A program made the position numbers and the translations under genes. Below the pieces are notes generated by a model that was not told where the DNA came from, did no database searches, and worked only from the letters and a program-made list of their open reading frames with translations. A stretch of 64,000 bases of DNA from an uncultured Bacteroidales bacterium (GTDB lineage Bacteria > Bacteroidota > Bacteroidia > Bacteroidales > Bacteroidaceae): positions 62,001-126,000 of the forward strand of contig CAMYYY010000001.1 of the NCBI GenBank assembly GCA_947303715.1. Reading direction: 5' to 3'. Below are positions 33,602 through 42,897 of this stretch, one piece after another (position 1 is the first letter of the stretch; the number at the start of each line of letters is the position of its first letter).

Positions 33602-34363
33602 GTGTACATACAGAAAAGAATACAATATCTGTTTCTCATTTTTAATTTCTTATTAATGAGTTGTTCACAGCCGGTGAGGGCAGACTATACGCCTTTCGAG
33701 GCATGCGACAGCCTGGTGACGGCGGCAGTCTCGGATGCGAGCCTCCCCGACTGCTATCGGTACATCCCCCTGTTGCTGACGGACTGCGACAGCCTGTTCG
33801 TGGGGCAGTACGCCTCAGGAGCCTGGGCATTGTCGGTCCCCGCAGCTCATCGCTATGGGCTGGCCATCAACGACAGCATCGACGAGCGACGTTGCATGGA
33901 GAAATCCACCCTGGCAGCTACACATTATCTCAGCGACCTCCGCCTCCACTTTGAGGGAAACGATACACTTGTCCTGCAGCAGTATGTGCGGACAATGCCT
34001 GTGTTGCGTGTAACGGCGGACAGCGTCTTACAGGCTCTGGAACGGATAGGGGAGGAATACTCGCACGGACACCGGCGCTCAGGCTTCCTTGCTCCCCTGG
34101 ACAGAGTGCACGAGGATGCCCTGCGACGGGACTCGCTGCTGAAACTCGAACGTGAAAGACGCGTGGCTGAGCTGGCTGCCCGAAAACCCACCGTAGGAAA
34201 GGCGTCGTCCGGCAGCTATATAATATATAAGGTAAAGAAGGGTGACTATCTGGGACGCATTGCCCAGCGTCACCACGTCACGGTGGCCCAGCTGAAACGA
34301 TGGAACAACCTTCGGGGCGACTTTATCCGTGAAGGACAGAAACTGAAGATACAGAAGAAGTGA
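33602..34363 (+). CDS. LysM-domain lipoprotein
   Basis: A 253-residue protein beginning with GTG. The N-terminus MYIQKRIQYLFLIFNFLLMSC is a lipoprotein signal with cleavage before Cys21. A helical middle follows, and a C-terminal LysM domain (about residues 208-251: YKVKKGDYLGRIAQRHHVTVAQLKRWNN) binds peptidoglycan-type glycans. The GTG is favoured over an internal ATG because only the longer form contains a full lipoprotein signal. It overlaps the next gene by four bases (GTGA), coupling it to the SGNH/MBOAT genes. Confidence 0.88.
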   Translation: MYIQKRIQYLFLIFNFLLMSCSQPVRADYTPFEACDSLVTAAVSDASLPDCYRYIPLLLTDCDSLFVGQYASGAWALSVPAAHRYGLAINDSIDERRCMEKSTLAATHYLSDLRLHFEGNDTLVLQQYVRTMPVLRVTADSVLQALERIGEEYSHGHRRSGFLAPLDRVHEDALRRDSLLKLERERRVAELAARKPTVGKASSGSYIIYKVKKGDYLGRIAQRHHVTVAQLKRWNNLRGDFIREGQKLKIQKK

Positions 34364-35775
34364 AACCCTATAAGATAACCCTCTACCTGTTTTCCGTGAT
34401 AGCCGTACTGGCTGTCCTCTGTGCCGTCTTCCCTCCTGACGGCATCCGTTTGTCGGGCACTACACTGACCTTCCCCTCACTCGCTGAGGTGCTGAGCCCA
34501 GGAGAATCGGAAGAGACGGCACTTCCTGAGGAAAGCCCCGAGGAACTGTTGGCCCGTCAGCTGGAGGAGATGAGGATGCAGGAACGTGAGCAGTACCTGA
34601 CCTATTTCCGTGAGAGCAACATCAGGTTCAATCTGCCCAACGATGACTTTACCTGGTTTGACGACCTCTTTGAAGCCTTTGAGAACAGCGACAGCAGCCG
34701 TGTCCGCATCGTTCACTATGGCGATTCGCAGATAGAGGGCGACCGTATCACAGGCGTCATCCGTGAGGAGCTGCAGGAAACCTTCGGCGGCATCGGTCCT
34801 GGCATCTTACCCGTCATCGAGACGGTGGGGAGCATCAATACAGGGCTGGCATGCAGTGCCGAGTTACGCAGAGCCCTGGCCTACGGCCCGGCTGAAGCCC
34901 GTGCCCGAAGTGGCAACTATGGGCCCATGGCACAGGTGGCCTATCTCGATACGTTCGCTGTGGTCAGCGTGTGGCCTCGCATCAAGGAGAAAAAGCATTG
35001 CCGGAAGTTTACCCGTGTGACCTTGTTGGCAGACAACATCGGCTCGAAACTCTATGTCACCTGTAAAGGTGATCGGCGTGTCATTGAACCGACGAAGGAG
35101 ATGACGCGCATCACGTTCCAGTTCCCCGATTCGTTGGAAAGGGTGTCGTTGTCGCTGTCGGGCTACGCCAACCTTTATGGCATCATGCTGGATGGTGAGA
35201 GTGGAGTCTCGGTGGACAATATCGCCATGCGTGGCTGCTCAGGAGCCATGTTCACCTCGATAAACAGGAATCACCTGAGCGACTATTACCAGAAGGAGAA
35301 CGTGCGTCTCATCCTGCTGGAATATGGCGGGAACTCCGTTCCTTACCTGAAGACGGAGAAGAACATCCACACCTACGCTGAGACCATGGGACGGCAGATT
35401 CGCTACCTCCAGCAACAGGCTCCCCAGGCCAAGATACTGTTCATCGGTCCCTCGGATATGTCCACACGTCTCAGGGGGGCGTGGCAGACCTATCCCATGC
35501 TGCCTGCCATCATCGATTCGCTGCGTACGACAGCCAACCGGGCCGGAGCCGCTTATTGGGATATGTATCAGGTGATGGGTGGTCACAATAGCATGGCCCA
35601 GTGGTGTGGGCAGAATCCTCCCCTGGCTGGTCCTGACCATATACACTTCACGATGAAGGGTGGCGAGCGTGTGGCGGACCTCTTCTGTAAGTCACTCATG
35701 CTTTATTACGATTACTATCGTTGGCGTAAACCCAAGGAGGAAGGGAAGAATCAAGAATTAGAAGTGAGATTTTGA
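34360..35775 (+). CDS. SGNH/GDSL-type hydrolase, membrane anchored
   Basis: A 471-residue protein starting with GTG and overlapping the LysM gene stop as GTGA. An N-terminal membrane anchor spans residues about 7-26. Block I is HYGDSQIEGDR (nucleophile Ser123), an Asn-containing block is LLEYGGNSV, and the catalytic Asp-His pair is in GPDHIHFT near 437. An internal beta domain lies between blocks. Together with the second SGNH protein and the MBOAT protein downstream it probably transfers or removes acetyl groups on an extracytoplasmic glycan. Confidence 0.85.
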   Translation: MKPYKITLYLFSVIAVLAVLCAVFPPDGIRLSGTTLTFPSLAEVLSPGESEETALPEESPEELLARQLEEMRMQEREQYLTYFRESNIRFNLPNDDFTWFDDLFEAFENSDSSRVRIVHYGDSQIEGDRITGVIREELQETFGGIGPGILPVIETVGSINTGLACSAELRRALAYGPAEARARSGNYGPMAQVAYLDTFAVVSVWPRIKEKKHCRKFTRVTLLADNIGSKLYVTCKGDRRVIEPTKEMTRITFQFPDSLERVSLSLSGYANLYGIMLDGESGVSVDNIAMRGCSGAMFTSINRNHLSDYYQKENVRLILLEYGGNSVPYLKTEKNIHTYAETMGRQIRYLQQQAPQAKILFIGPSDMSTRLRGAWQTYPMLPAIIDSLRTTANRAGAAYWDMYQVMGGHNSMAQWCGQNPPLAGPDHIHFTMKGGERVADLFCKSLMLYYDYYRWRKPKEEGKNQELEVRF

Positions 35776-37130
35776 TGAAACGCAGCGCTTTATTCCTCAT
35801 GCTTCTGTTGGGCGTGCTCCTCCTGCCGGCACAAACCAACCGCACGATGGTCACCGACTCTGTGATGAAGAACATCGTCAGCCATCTGTTGCCAGGCAAC
35901 AATCGCCTGCTCAGCCCCTTGCCTTATTACGACTGTCTGCACTACGACCGTACGGGGCTCCACTTCCCCGCAGGGCATAAGGCTCAGGACGCTTTTTATG
36001 AGAAGCTGGACAGCCTGCTGCTCTTCCATAGCCGCAGCATAAACATCTGGCATGTGGGTGGCAGCCATGTCCAGGCCGACTTCTTCTCCCATCGAATGCG
36101 CAGCAATCTCTCAGACATGCAGCCAGGAAACATCGGTGTACGAGGCATCCTCTTTCCTTTCGGTATGGCAAACACCAATTGGAACCACAACTACCGAATG
36201 GAATATACTGGCACATGGACAGCGGGACGCAATGTCCAGCGTGACACAAACTTCGACTTTGGCATCAGTGGCATAGCCGCTACCACAACCGACAGCCTCG
36301 CTACACTGACGTTGGTGATGAATGTGGGAATGACACCATCCTGGCAGTTCAGTCGCTTACGCCTGATGGGCTATTCCTCGTCTGACAGAGTCTTTCCCTT
36401 CGCTGTGGAAGGAGGGGACGAGACTCGCGATACGGTGTATGCCATGACGGACTCGCTCTATGGAGGATGGCTGTTGCCTTTTGATGAGTTGCGCGATTCC
36501 GTTCAGGTTCGTTTCTGCATCCCCTCGGGTGAACAGTTCACGTTGACGGGGCTGATACCTGAGAATGACTTGAAAGGTATCAACTACTACTCATCAGGCA
36601 TCAATGGGGCAGCCGTACCGACATGGCTTCGCTGCTCGTGTCTGCCCCGTGACCTTGGACTCGTCCGCCCTGACCTGGTGATTTTTGCCATCGGGGTCAA
36701 CGATGCAGCAGTACCCTATGGGGATTTCAACGCGGAATCGTTCAAGGCTGGCTACCGGCGTCTTATCCAAATGGTGGAGCGGGTGTCGCCTGGCTGTGCG
36801 TATATCTTCATCACCAACAACGATACCTATCGCCGTGAGTCACGTCGGGTGAAGCGTGCCAACCGCAACGCTCCATTGGTGCAGAAAGCATTCTTTGACC
36901 TGGCCAGGGAATATGGTGGGGCAGTCTGGGATGTCTATGACTTTATGGGCGGATTGGACAGCAGTCCCCGTTGGCGCGATGCCGGACTGATGTCAACGGA
37001 CCTTATCCACTTTACCCGCACGGGCTATGAACTGTTGGGCGACCTGCTCTACAACGCCCTGATTGACGATTATATGGAGTCAACAGCCCCAGTTGCCCCA
37101 TTGGTTCGTGGACTTGTTGACCCACAATAA
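35775..37130 (+). CDS. SGNH/GDSL-type hydrolase, secreted
   Basis: A 451-residue protein with signal peptide 1-20 (ending LPAQ). Its ATG overlaps the preceding stop as TGATG. Block I reads HVGGSHVQAD, so the usual GDS is GGS but the nucleophile Ser97 is retained; block III is FAIGVNDAA (near 305) and block V DLIHFT (near 413). It is distinct from the upstream SGNH protein despite the shared fold and may act on a different glycan or acceptor. It is followed six bases later by the MBOAT gene. Confidence 0.85.
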   Translation: MKRSALFLMLLLGVLLLPAQTNRTMVTDSVMKNIVSHLLPGNNRLLSPLPYYDCLHYDRTGLHFPAGHKAQDAFYEKLDSLLLFHSRSINIWHVGGSHVQADFFSHRMRSNLSDMQPGNIGVRGILFPFGMANTNWNHNYRMEYTGTWTAGRNVQRDTNFDFGISGIAATTTDSLATLTLVMNVGMTPSWQFSRLRLMGYSSSDRVFPFAVEGGDETRDTVYAMTDSLYGGWLLPFDELRDSVQVRFCIPSGEQFTLTGLIPENDLKGINYYSSGINGAAVPTWLRCSCLPRDLGLVRPDLVIFAIGVNDAAVPYGDFNAESFKAGYRRLIQMVERVSPGCAYIFITNNDTYRRESRRVKRANRNAPLVQKAFFDLAREYGGAVWDVYDFMGGLDSSPRWRDAGLMSTDLIHFTRTGYELLGDLLYNALIDDYMESTAPVAPLVRGLVDPQ

Positions 37131-37136
37131 GGCACT

Positions 37137-39026
37137 ATGGAGCAGCTGGTACCTTTCCTCAAACATGTTTTCCTTTTTCAGGAGAATTCGCCTCTGCTTT
37201 TCACACAGTTCTATTTCTGGGCATTCTTTGCCGTTGTCTTTGCAATCTTCAGTCTGATACACAGCAAACGGTTGTTGCGCAATGCGTTCCTGTTCTTCGT
37301 CAGCCTGTTCTTTTATTACAAGACGAGCGGTCTGTTTGTGCTGATATTGCTGTTTGTGACCTGTTCCGATTTCTTCATAGCCAAGCACATCCATCGAGCC
37401 CCATCAGAAGGGAAGCGTAAGGCTTGGCTGGTACTGAGCGTCACCATTGACTTGGCCCTGCTCTGCTATTTCAAATATGCCTATTTCTTTACGGACATCA
37501 TTAACCAGCTCTTCCATATCCATTTCCGCGTGTTCGACGTCTTCTCGTGGGTGGGCAATATCCTGTGTGGGAAGGATTTGTTCAACGTCGATAAGATTGT
37601 ACTGCCTGTGGGTATCTCGTTCTTCACGTTCCAGGTCATCAGCTATACCGTCGATGTCTATCGCCGCAAAGTGGAGCCTGTGAAGAACATTCTTGACTTC
37701 GGTTTCTACGTCAGTTTCTTCCCCCAGTTGGTGGCGGGACCCATCGTGAGGGCATCGGAGTTCATTCCACAGCTGTATAAACCTTTTTTCCTGGGACGGC
37801 GACAATTCGGTGTAGCCGTATTCTGGATAATGAACGGTCTGATGAAGAAGTTGATACTCTCGGACTATCTGGCTGTCAACTTTATTGATCGTGTCTTTGG
37901 AAATCCCCTGCTTTTCAGCGGATTTGAAAACCTGAGTGCCCTGTTCTGTTATTCGTTGCAAGTCTATGCTGACTTCTCAGGCTATACGGACATTGCCATT
38001 GGAGTGGCGATGTTGATGGGTTTTTATTTACCGCAGAACTTCAATTCACCTTACAAGGCTCCTAACCCCGCCAATTTCTGGAAACGTTGGCACATGTCGT
38101 TGAGCCGATGGCTGCAGAGCTATCTTTATATCCCCCTTGGCGGTAATCGCAATACCACGTTCGGTACCTATTTCTGGCTGGGACTGATAAGTCTTATCGT
38201 CCTTATCCTTAGTGGCAGCTGGGTGGTGACGGCCATTATCCTGGCAGCAGCTGTGGGAGTACTCATTGCCATTCGAGTGACAAAGGAGAAACCTAAGCGC
38301 CGCAAACTGTTGATGGGCAACCTCAACTCATTCATCACCATGCTGCTGGGTGGCCTGTGGCATGGCGCTTCGTGGAACTTCATGATCTGGGGTGGCTTGA
38401 ACGGCATCGGCATGATTATCTACAAATTCTGGAAGGAGATGTCGTGGCATGTCCGTATGGCCCTGGTGCTTGGCGTCACTCTGCTCCTGTATGGTCTTAC
38501 TAAGTGGGTACCACGGCCCGTGTTCAATGTCTTCTTCGTGTGGATGTCGGTAGTGACAATCGGCACACTCGTCCGATACATCTATCATTTTATGGAGAAG
38601 GCGATGAAGACGATCCCCTCCTCACTTATTGGTACGACAAACAAATTGGCGAATGCCTGGGCAATCCTTCAGACATTCACCTTCATTACTTTTACTCGTC
38701 TTTTCTTCCGTTCGGGTTCTAACCTCGACCCTGCCGTGGCCAATCAGGAGGCGTGGAACACCGCAAAGAGCATGATTAACCAGATTGGCTCAGCATGGGG
38801 TGGGGTAGATGTGTGGGCTATTGTCAGCGCCTATTGGAAGGTCTTCACTCTTTTCGCACTCGGCATGGCCATTCATTGGCTGCCTGCACGTTGGAAACGC
38901 TGGTACCGACTCAATATCGCTCTGTTGCCTATGCCTGTGCTTGTCCTTCTGATGGTCGTGGTGGTCTTTGTAGTCTATCAGTTCATCACCTCCGGCCTCC
39001 AGGCATTCATCTACTTCCAGTTCTGA
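37137..39026 (+). CDS. MBOAT family O-acyltransferase
   Basis: A 629-residue membrane protein with about a dozen hydrophobic segments, of the AlgI/DltB/PatA class. The invariant His is in LLGGLWHGASWNF (His409), and a second conserved motif is FWKRWHMSLSRW (His319). These proteins move acyl groups from cytoplasmic donors across the membrane for transfer to glycans by a partner SGNH protein. Two such partners are encoded just upstream in overlapping genes. The acyl acceptor (peptidoglycan, capsule or LPS) cannot be told, though the LysM protein favours peptidoglycan. Confidence 0.93.
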   Translation: MEQLVPFLKHVFLFQENSPLLFTQFYFWAFFAVVFAIFSLIHSKRLLRNAFLFFVSLFFYYKTSGLFVLILLFVTCSDFFIAKHIHRAPSEGKRKAWLVLSVTIDLALLCYFKYAYFFTDIINQLFHIHFRVFDVFSWVGNILCGKDLFNVDKIVLPVGISFFTFQVISYTVDVYRRKVEPVKNILDFGFYVSFFPQLVAGPIVRASEFIPQLYKPFFLGRRQFGVAVFWIMNGLMKKLILSDYLAVNFIDRVFGNPLLFSGFENLSALFCYSLQVYADFSGYTDIAIGVAMLMGFYLPQNFNSPYKAPNPANFWKRWHMSLSRWLQSYLYIPLGGNRNTTFGTYFWLGLISLIVLILSGSWVVTAIILAAAVGVLIAIRVTKEKPKRRKLLMGNLNSFITMLLGGLWHGASWNFMIWGGLNGIGMIIYKFWKEMSWHVRMALVLGVTLLLYGLTKWVPRPVFNVFFVWMSVVTIGTLVRYIYHFMEKAMKTIPSSLIGTTNKLANAWAILQTFTFITFTRLFFRSGSNLDPAVANQEAWNTAKSMINQIGSAWGGVDVWAIVSAYWKVFTLFALGMAIHWLPARWKRWYRLNIALLPMPVLVLLMVVVVFVVYQFITSGLQAFIYFQF

Positions 39027-39027
39027 T

Positions 39028-39294
39028 TTACTCGCAGAGTCCGGCTTCCTGCCAGGACTTGGCAAGTTCCTGGGCATCAGCCAAAGCGGTAGCCTTGCTT
39101 ACCTCGTATTCCAGACGAAGCAGTTCTGCCATGGATTCCGGCGTAAACTCTTTTCCCACGAGCGCTTTCCAGAGATAGGCAGCACTCTCGTTGAGGCTGA
39201 TAATCTTATTGAAATCGATGTTCTGAACACCTTTGGCGACGATGATATTCTCGCCACACATCTCTCTGAGTTCAAATCCTTCCTTGATTTTCAT
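39028..39294 (-). CDS. PqqD-family protein
   Basis: An 88-residue protein with the PqqD/RiPP-recognition-element fold: N-terminal strands (FELREMCGENIIVAKG), then NKIISLNESAAYLWKAL and a C-terminal three-helix winged portion. PqqD-like proteins bind leader peptides and present them to modifying enzymes. It follows the S24/S26 peptidase by 49 bases and ends two bases from the MBOAT gene stop (convergent). No precursor peptide gene was found nearby. Confidence 0.85.
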   Translation of the reverse strand: MKIKEGFELREMCGENIIVAKGVQNIDFNKIISLNESAAYLWKALVGKEFTPESMAELLRLEYEVSKATALADAQELAKSWQEAGLCE

Positions 39295-39343
39295 TGTCTT
39301 ATACTTTGTTTTTCTTTTAATTCTAATCTTAATATTCTATCCG

Positions 39344-39814
39344 TTATCTCCATCCCCTTGGCAGGCGTCGATGGATGGCAAGCAGCCAACGGCGAACAGG
39401 ATCCAACCGCATCCACAGCTTGGAGTAGCGCAGCCATCGCTTACCCGTAGTGCTGTATTCCTTTCCTTTTCGGATGACAGCCAAGGCATTCGCTTTGACG
39501 TCGGCTTTCGTGCAATGTTCTGTGCCGTTGACATTGCCGTCGCCCTTGAGTGTTACATTCTCCCCATCGATGGCAATGATGCGGTGAAAGACATATTTCC
39601 CAGGGGTAATCTCAGCCAGTACGGCATCGCCCACTTCGATATGTGTCACAGCCGTAAGGACAATGCTATCGCGTCGGTCTTCCAGGAAGGGACGCATGCT
39701 ATTCCCTCGTACACGCAGCGTGGCTGTATGTCCCTCTTCAATCAAATCCCTGACACCTTTCAAGAAGATATCATTGGGCAGTTCGACTATATTCTCGTTT
39801 GCTTGTTGACTCAT
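39344..39814 (-). CDS. S24/S26-family peptidase (signal-peptidase-like)
   Basis: A 156-residue protein. RGNSMRPFL (Ser39) is the nucleophile motif and FHRIIAIDG (His77) suggests a Ser-His type site as in archaeal/ER-like signal peptidases rather than the Ser-Lys LepB type. No clear membrane helix is present at the N-terminus; the C-terminus is very basic (RRWLLAIHRRLPRGWR). It lies seven bases after the HprK-like gene and before the PqqD-like gene, so it is probably the protease of that cassette. Confidence 0.85.
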   Translation of the reverse strand: MSQQANENIVELPNDIFLKGVRDLIEEGHTATLRVRGNSMRPFLEDRRDSIVLTAVTHIEVGDAVLAEITPGKYVFHRIIAIDGENVTLKGDGNVNGTEHCTKADVKANALAVIRKGKEYSTTGKRWLRYSKLWMRLDPVRRWLLAIHRRLPRGWR

Positions 39815-39821
39815 AAACTGT

Positions 39822-40709
39822 TTATTTGTTAACCTTTACGGCTTGGTAGCATACTTCAGCCGCCTCCTGATCAGGACGGCAACCGAGCGTGTAGCATGGC
39901 ACATGGGCAATCAATAAACTAATGCTATCGTAAATGCCGTTATAGACTCGGTCGTCCCATTTCATGGAAGATACGGAGGGGAGCAGGGCAGAGAGGGCTT
40001 CCAGCGTCTTGTCCCTTGTGATGTGGTTGACTTTCTCCTGACGGATACGGACAAAGGCACCTACAGGGGCACTGATGTTGCGATAGCAGGGTGTCTTGCC
40101 ACTCCAGGGCGAACCATAGATAATGGCTCCTTGTTCGGTGGCTACGACTACAGGGTTATCGTCGTTCATCAATTCGCTTCCCGCAATATGTTTGAGCCAA
40201 AGGCTGCTGTGAGTGCTCTTGCCTGTGCCGCTCTTGCCCAAGAAGAGGTAACCATATCCGTCGTTCTCAATGACGGAGGCATGAAACAGCAGCGTGTTCT
40301 TGTCAGCCGCAGCAAAGGCATACAACAGCATTATACTGTTGTTGGCAGCAAAGGCGCGTGCCCACTGGTTGCCATGCAGAGCCAATGTGGCTTCGCTAAA
40401 TTGTGCATTGGCTTGCAATAAGCCGCAGAAATCTCCTCCAGGAGGAGCAATGAGGAACTGATAACTGCCATCAGCAAGGCGATAGACGTTGAAGTCTGCT
40501 CCTCCGCACGGAAATTCGCCGATAAGCTCTCCTTTCTGGGCAGGGGAGAAGCTGTCGTCAACGGTAAGTGTGAAAAGTATCGCCTCTCCTTCCGCTGGGG
40601 TATAGACGAAGGGCTCACAGGAGGGAATATAGTTTTGCTTATCGTCATCCTGCGTGCGGAAAGCAAACACTTGTTCAGCTACTTTATAGTAATTGGTACG
40701 CATAGTCAT
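39822..40709 (-). CDS. HprK/PEPCK-like kinase
   Basis: A 295-residue protein with a P-loop YLFLGKSGTGKSTHSS (158-166) in an HPr-kinase/PEP-carboxykinase-like fold, followed by NDDNPVVV (metal-binding Asp pair near 186) and GSPWSGK. The N-terminal 120 residues are a separate beta-rich domain. Such HprK-related kinases occur with PqqD-like and S24-type proteins, and in lasso peptide clusters phosphorylate a peptide. The start codon directly abuts the murF stop with no gap. Confidence 0.85.
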   Translation of the reverse strand: MTMRTNYYKVAEQVFAFRTQDDDKQNYIPSCEPFVYTPAEGEAILFTLTVDDSFSPAQKGELIGEFPCGGADFNVYRLADGSYQFLIAPPGGDFCGLLQANAQFSEATLALHGNQWARAFAANNSIMLLYAFAAADKNTLLFHASVIENDGYGYLFLGKSGTGKSTHSSLWLKHIAGSELMNDDNPVVVATEQGAIIYGSPWSGKTPCYRNISAPVGAFVRIRQEKVNHITRDKTLEALSALLPSVSSMKWDDRVYNGIYDSISLLIAHVPCYTLGCRPDQEAAEVCYQAVKVNK

Positions 40710-42014
40710 TTAGAGGTAAGGGATTAAGTGGGATAAATGGACACTGTTTGAGCCTTTGATGAGGATGGTCATACCCTCGGGACGTTCCGCTTGAAGGATT
40801 TCGATGGCTGCATCCACATCTTTGAAGTTTCTAAAGGAGAACGAAGGGTTAGCAAAGTTGTCGCCGATAGTCCAGATGGTCTGGACATCCATGGAAGACA
40901 AGCGCTTGAGGATGTTCAGGTGCTCTTCCTTGCTTGCCTCACCCAATTCTCTCATCTCGCCGAGGATAATCATTTTCTTTTGCGCTTCCATCAGCTCGAA
41001 GTTTTCCAATGCGGCTTGCATACTGGTCGGGTTAGCGTTGTAGGCATCCACGATGAGTGTGTTGTGAGCAGTCTTCAGTAGCTGCGAACGGCTGTTCGTG
41101 GGCTCGTATGAACGTATGGCATCGCTGATATCTTCGGGAGTCACACCAAAATGGATGCCGACGGCAGCAGCACAGAGAACATTGTCGATGTTATAACGTC
41201 CTACCAATCGCGTCTGAACGTCCTGACAATGGCCGTCAGCCGTTTTCCAGCGGAATGCGAGGAAGGGATTACAGGCTAAGACTTCGCCTTGTACAAGCCT
41301 GTCCTCTTGTCGCTCGCCTGTTCCATAACGCAGGGCTTTGAGACCTTTTGCTATCGTTTCCAGATTAGGGTCGTTGTCGTTGAGGAAGATAAACCCGCCT
41401 TCACGTTCCCTCAGAAAGTCGTAGAGTTCTCCTTTTGTGCGGACAACACCTTCGAATGAACCAAAGCCTTGTAGATGGGCACGCCCTACGTTGGTGATGA
41501 GACCGCAATCAGGCTCAGCAATTTCAACCAGTTCGCGGATGTCACCAGGGTGGCTGGCACCCATTTCAACGACGGCAAGTTCATGCTCACGGTTCAGCTG
41601 GAGCAGAGTGAGGGGGACGCCGATGGCGTTGTTGAGGTTTCCGTGGGTATAGTGGGTGCGGTATTTGCGATTCAATACGGCTGCAATAAGTTCCTTAGTC
41701 GTAGTTTTGCCGTTGGTGCCGGTAATACCGATTATCGGCAGACCGAGTTGCCGACGATGGTAGCGAGCTAATGCTTGCAATGCTTTCAGACTATCATCAA
41801 CAAGCAACAGGCGGGGATCCGAAGCGTCATAGCAGGCTTTGTCATCGATGACTGCATAGGCGCATCCCGCCTCCAAGGCAGCCTTTGCATAATGGTTGCC
41901 ATTGAAGCGTTCACCCCGTAGGGCAAAGAACAATGCGCCTTCGCTGCACGAACGCGTGTCGGTGGTTACACCGTTGCATTTCTGATAATAGGAATAGAGT
42001 TCTTCAGTCTTCAT
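40710..42014 (-). CDS. murF: UDP-N-acetylmuramoyl-tripeptide--D-alanyl-D-alanine ligase
   Basis: The 434-residue Mur ligase adds D-Ala-D-Ala to the peptidoglycan precursor, the last cytoplasmic step. The ATP loop is GITGTNGKTTTKE (near 97), followed by NLNNAIGVPLTLL, the HLQGFGSFEGVVRTKGE block and the C-terminal DAYNANPTSM. The ATG at 42014 is used. It is transcribed away from folP and is usually found in a dcw-type cluster; here it is detached and followed by the HprK/S26/PqqD cassette. Confidence 0.95.
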   Translation of the reverse strand: MKTEELYSYYQKCNGVTTDTRSCSEGALFFALRGERFNGNHYAKAALEAGCAYAVIDDKACYDASDPRLLLVDDSLKALQALARYHRRQLGLPIIGITGTNGKTTTKELIAAVLNRKYRTHYTHGNLNNAIGVPLTLLQLNREHELAVVEMGASHPGDIRELVEIAEPDCGLITNVGRAHLQGFGSFEGVVRTKGELYDFLREREGGFIFLNDNDPNLETIAKGLKALRYGTGERQEDRLVQGEVLACNPFLAFRWKTADGHCQDVQTRLVGRYNIDNVLCAAAVGIHFGVTPEDISDAIRSYEPTNSRSQLLKTAHNTLIVDAYNANPTSMQAALENFELMEAQKKMIILGEMRELGEASKEEHLNILKRLSSMDVQTIWTIGDNFANPSFSFRNFKDVDAAIEILQAERPEGMTILIKGSNSVHLSHLIPYL

Positions 42015-42079
42015 TGTCTTTTTGTGCTGCAAAAGTACGAAAAATTATCGAATTTCATTATCAAAACAAAAAAAGAACG

Positions 42080-42087
42080 TATATTTG
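42080..42087 (+). promoter_or_regulatory. Predicted -7 element of folP
   Basis: TATATTTG lies eight bases before the ATG at 42096, so the message would be leaderless or nearly so, or initiation may be at the ATG at 42105. Confidence 0.5.
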
Positions 42088-42095
42088 TGGTCAAA

Positions 42096-42857
42096 ATGGA
42101 GGAAATGACGATAAAAAACCTACTTGACGGCCGTACTCCTGTCATTATGGGCATCTTGAATGTGACGCCCGATTCGTTCTATGCAGCCTCTCGAAATACG
42201 TCGGTGGAGGGGGTAGTGGAGCGTGCTCGTCAAATGGTGGCTGAAGGAGCGGCTATCCTGGATGTAGGTGCCTGTTCTACTCGTCCGCAGTCCACTCCTG
42301 TTGATGAAACGGAAGAAAGGCGTCGCCTGTTACCCGCTTTAGAGGCCATCCACGCAGAGTTGCCTGAGGTGCCGTTGTCGGTTGATACTTTCCGTTCGTC
42401 TGTAGCTGAGGAGTGTGTTCGTCTTTTTGGTCCTTTCCTTATTATAAATGATGTATCGGGAGGTGAGGCGGCATTACCGGGTGTGCCTTATGTGCTGACG
42501 TGTCCTACGGCTGACCCGGAGTCATTCTTTGACGAGCAATTACCGCTACTGGCTCATAAAGGTGTGACAGACGTTATTCTTGACCCGGGCTTTGGCTTTG
42601 GCAAGACGGTAGAGGACAACTACCGCATCCTTTCCCATCTCTCCGGCCTTCGTCGTTTCGGCCTTCCCTTGCTGGTAGGTGTTTCTCGCAAGTCGATGAT
42701 TTATAAACCGCTTGGCATCACGCCTGACGAGGCTCTCAACGGCACGTCAGTACTTCATACCATTGCCCTCCGGCAGGGTGCATCTATCCTCCGCGTCCAC
42801 GATGTTCGCGAAGCCGCCCAATGTGTCCGATTGCTGGATATGCTTAATAAAACATAA
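42096..42857 (+). CDS. folP: Dihydropteroate synthase
   Basis: The 253-residue TIM-barrel enzyme condenses p-aminobenzoate with the pterin pyrophosphate in folate synthesis and is the sulfonamide target. Signature motifs are GILNVTPDSF (19-28), DVGACSTRP (near 55), the pterin-binding IINDVSGG (near 113), DPGFGFGKT and a late GVSRKS. It is 40 bp upstream of cdaA, a pairing common in Bacteroidota. Confidence 0.96.
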   Translation: MEEMTIKNLLDGRTPVIMGILNVTPDSFYAASRNTSVEGVVERARQMVAEGAAILDVGACSTRPQSTPVDETEERRRLLPALEAIHAELPEVPLSVDTFRSSVAEECVRLFGPFLIINDVSGGEAALPGVPYVLTCPTADPESFFDEQLPLLAHKGVTDVILDPGFGFGKTVEDNYRILSHLSGLRRFGLPLLVGVSRKSMIYKPLGITPDEALNGTSVLHTIALRQGASILRVHDVREAAQCVRLLDMLNKT

Positions 42858-42897
42858 CACTTTATAAATTGTAAATTGTCAAATCATAAATACTCCT

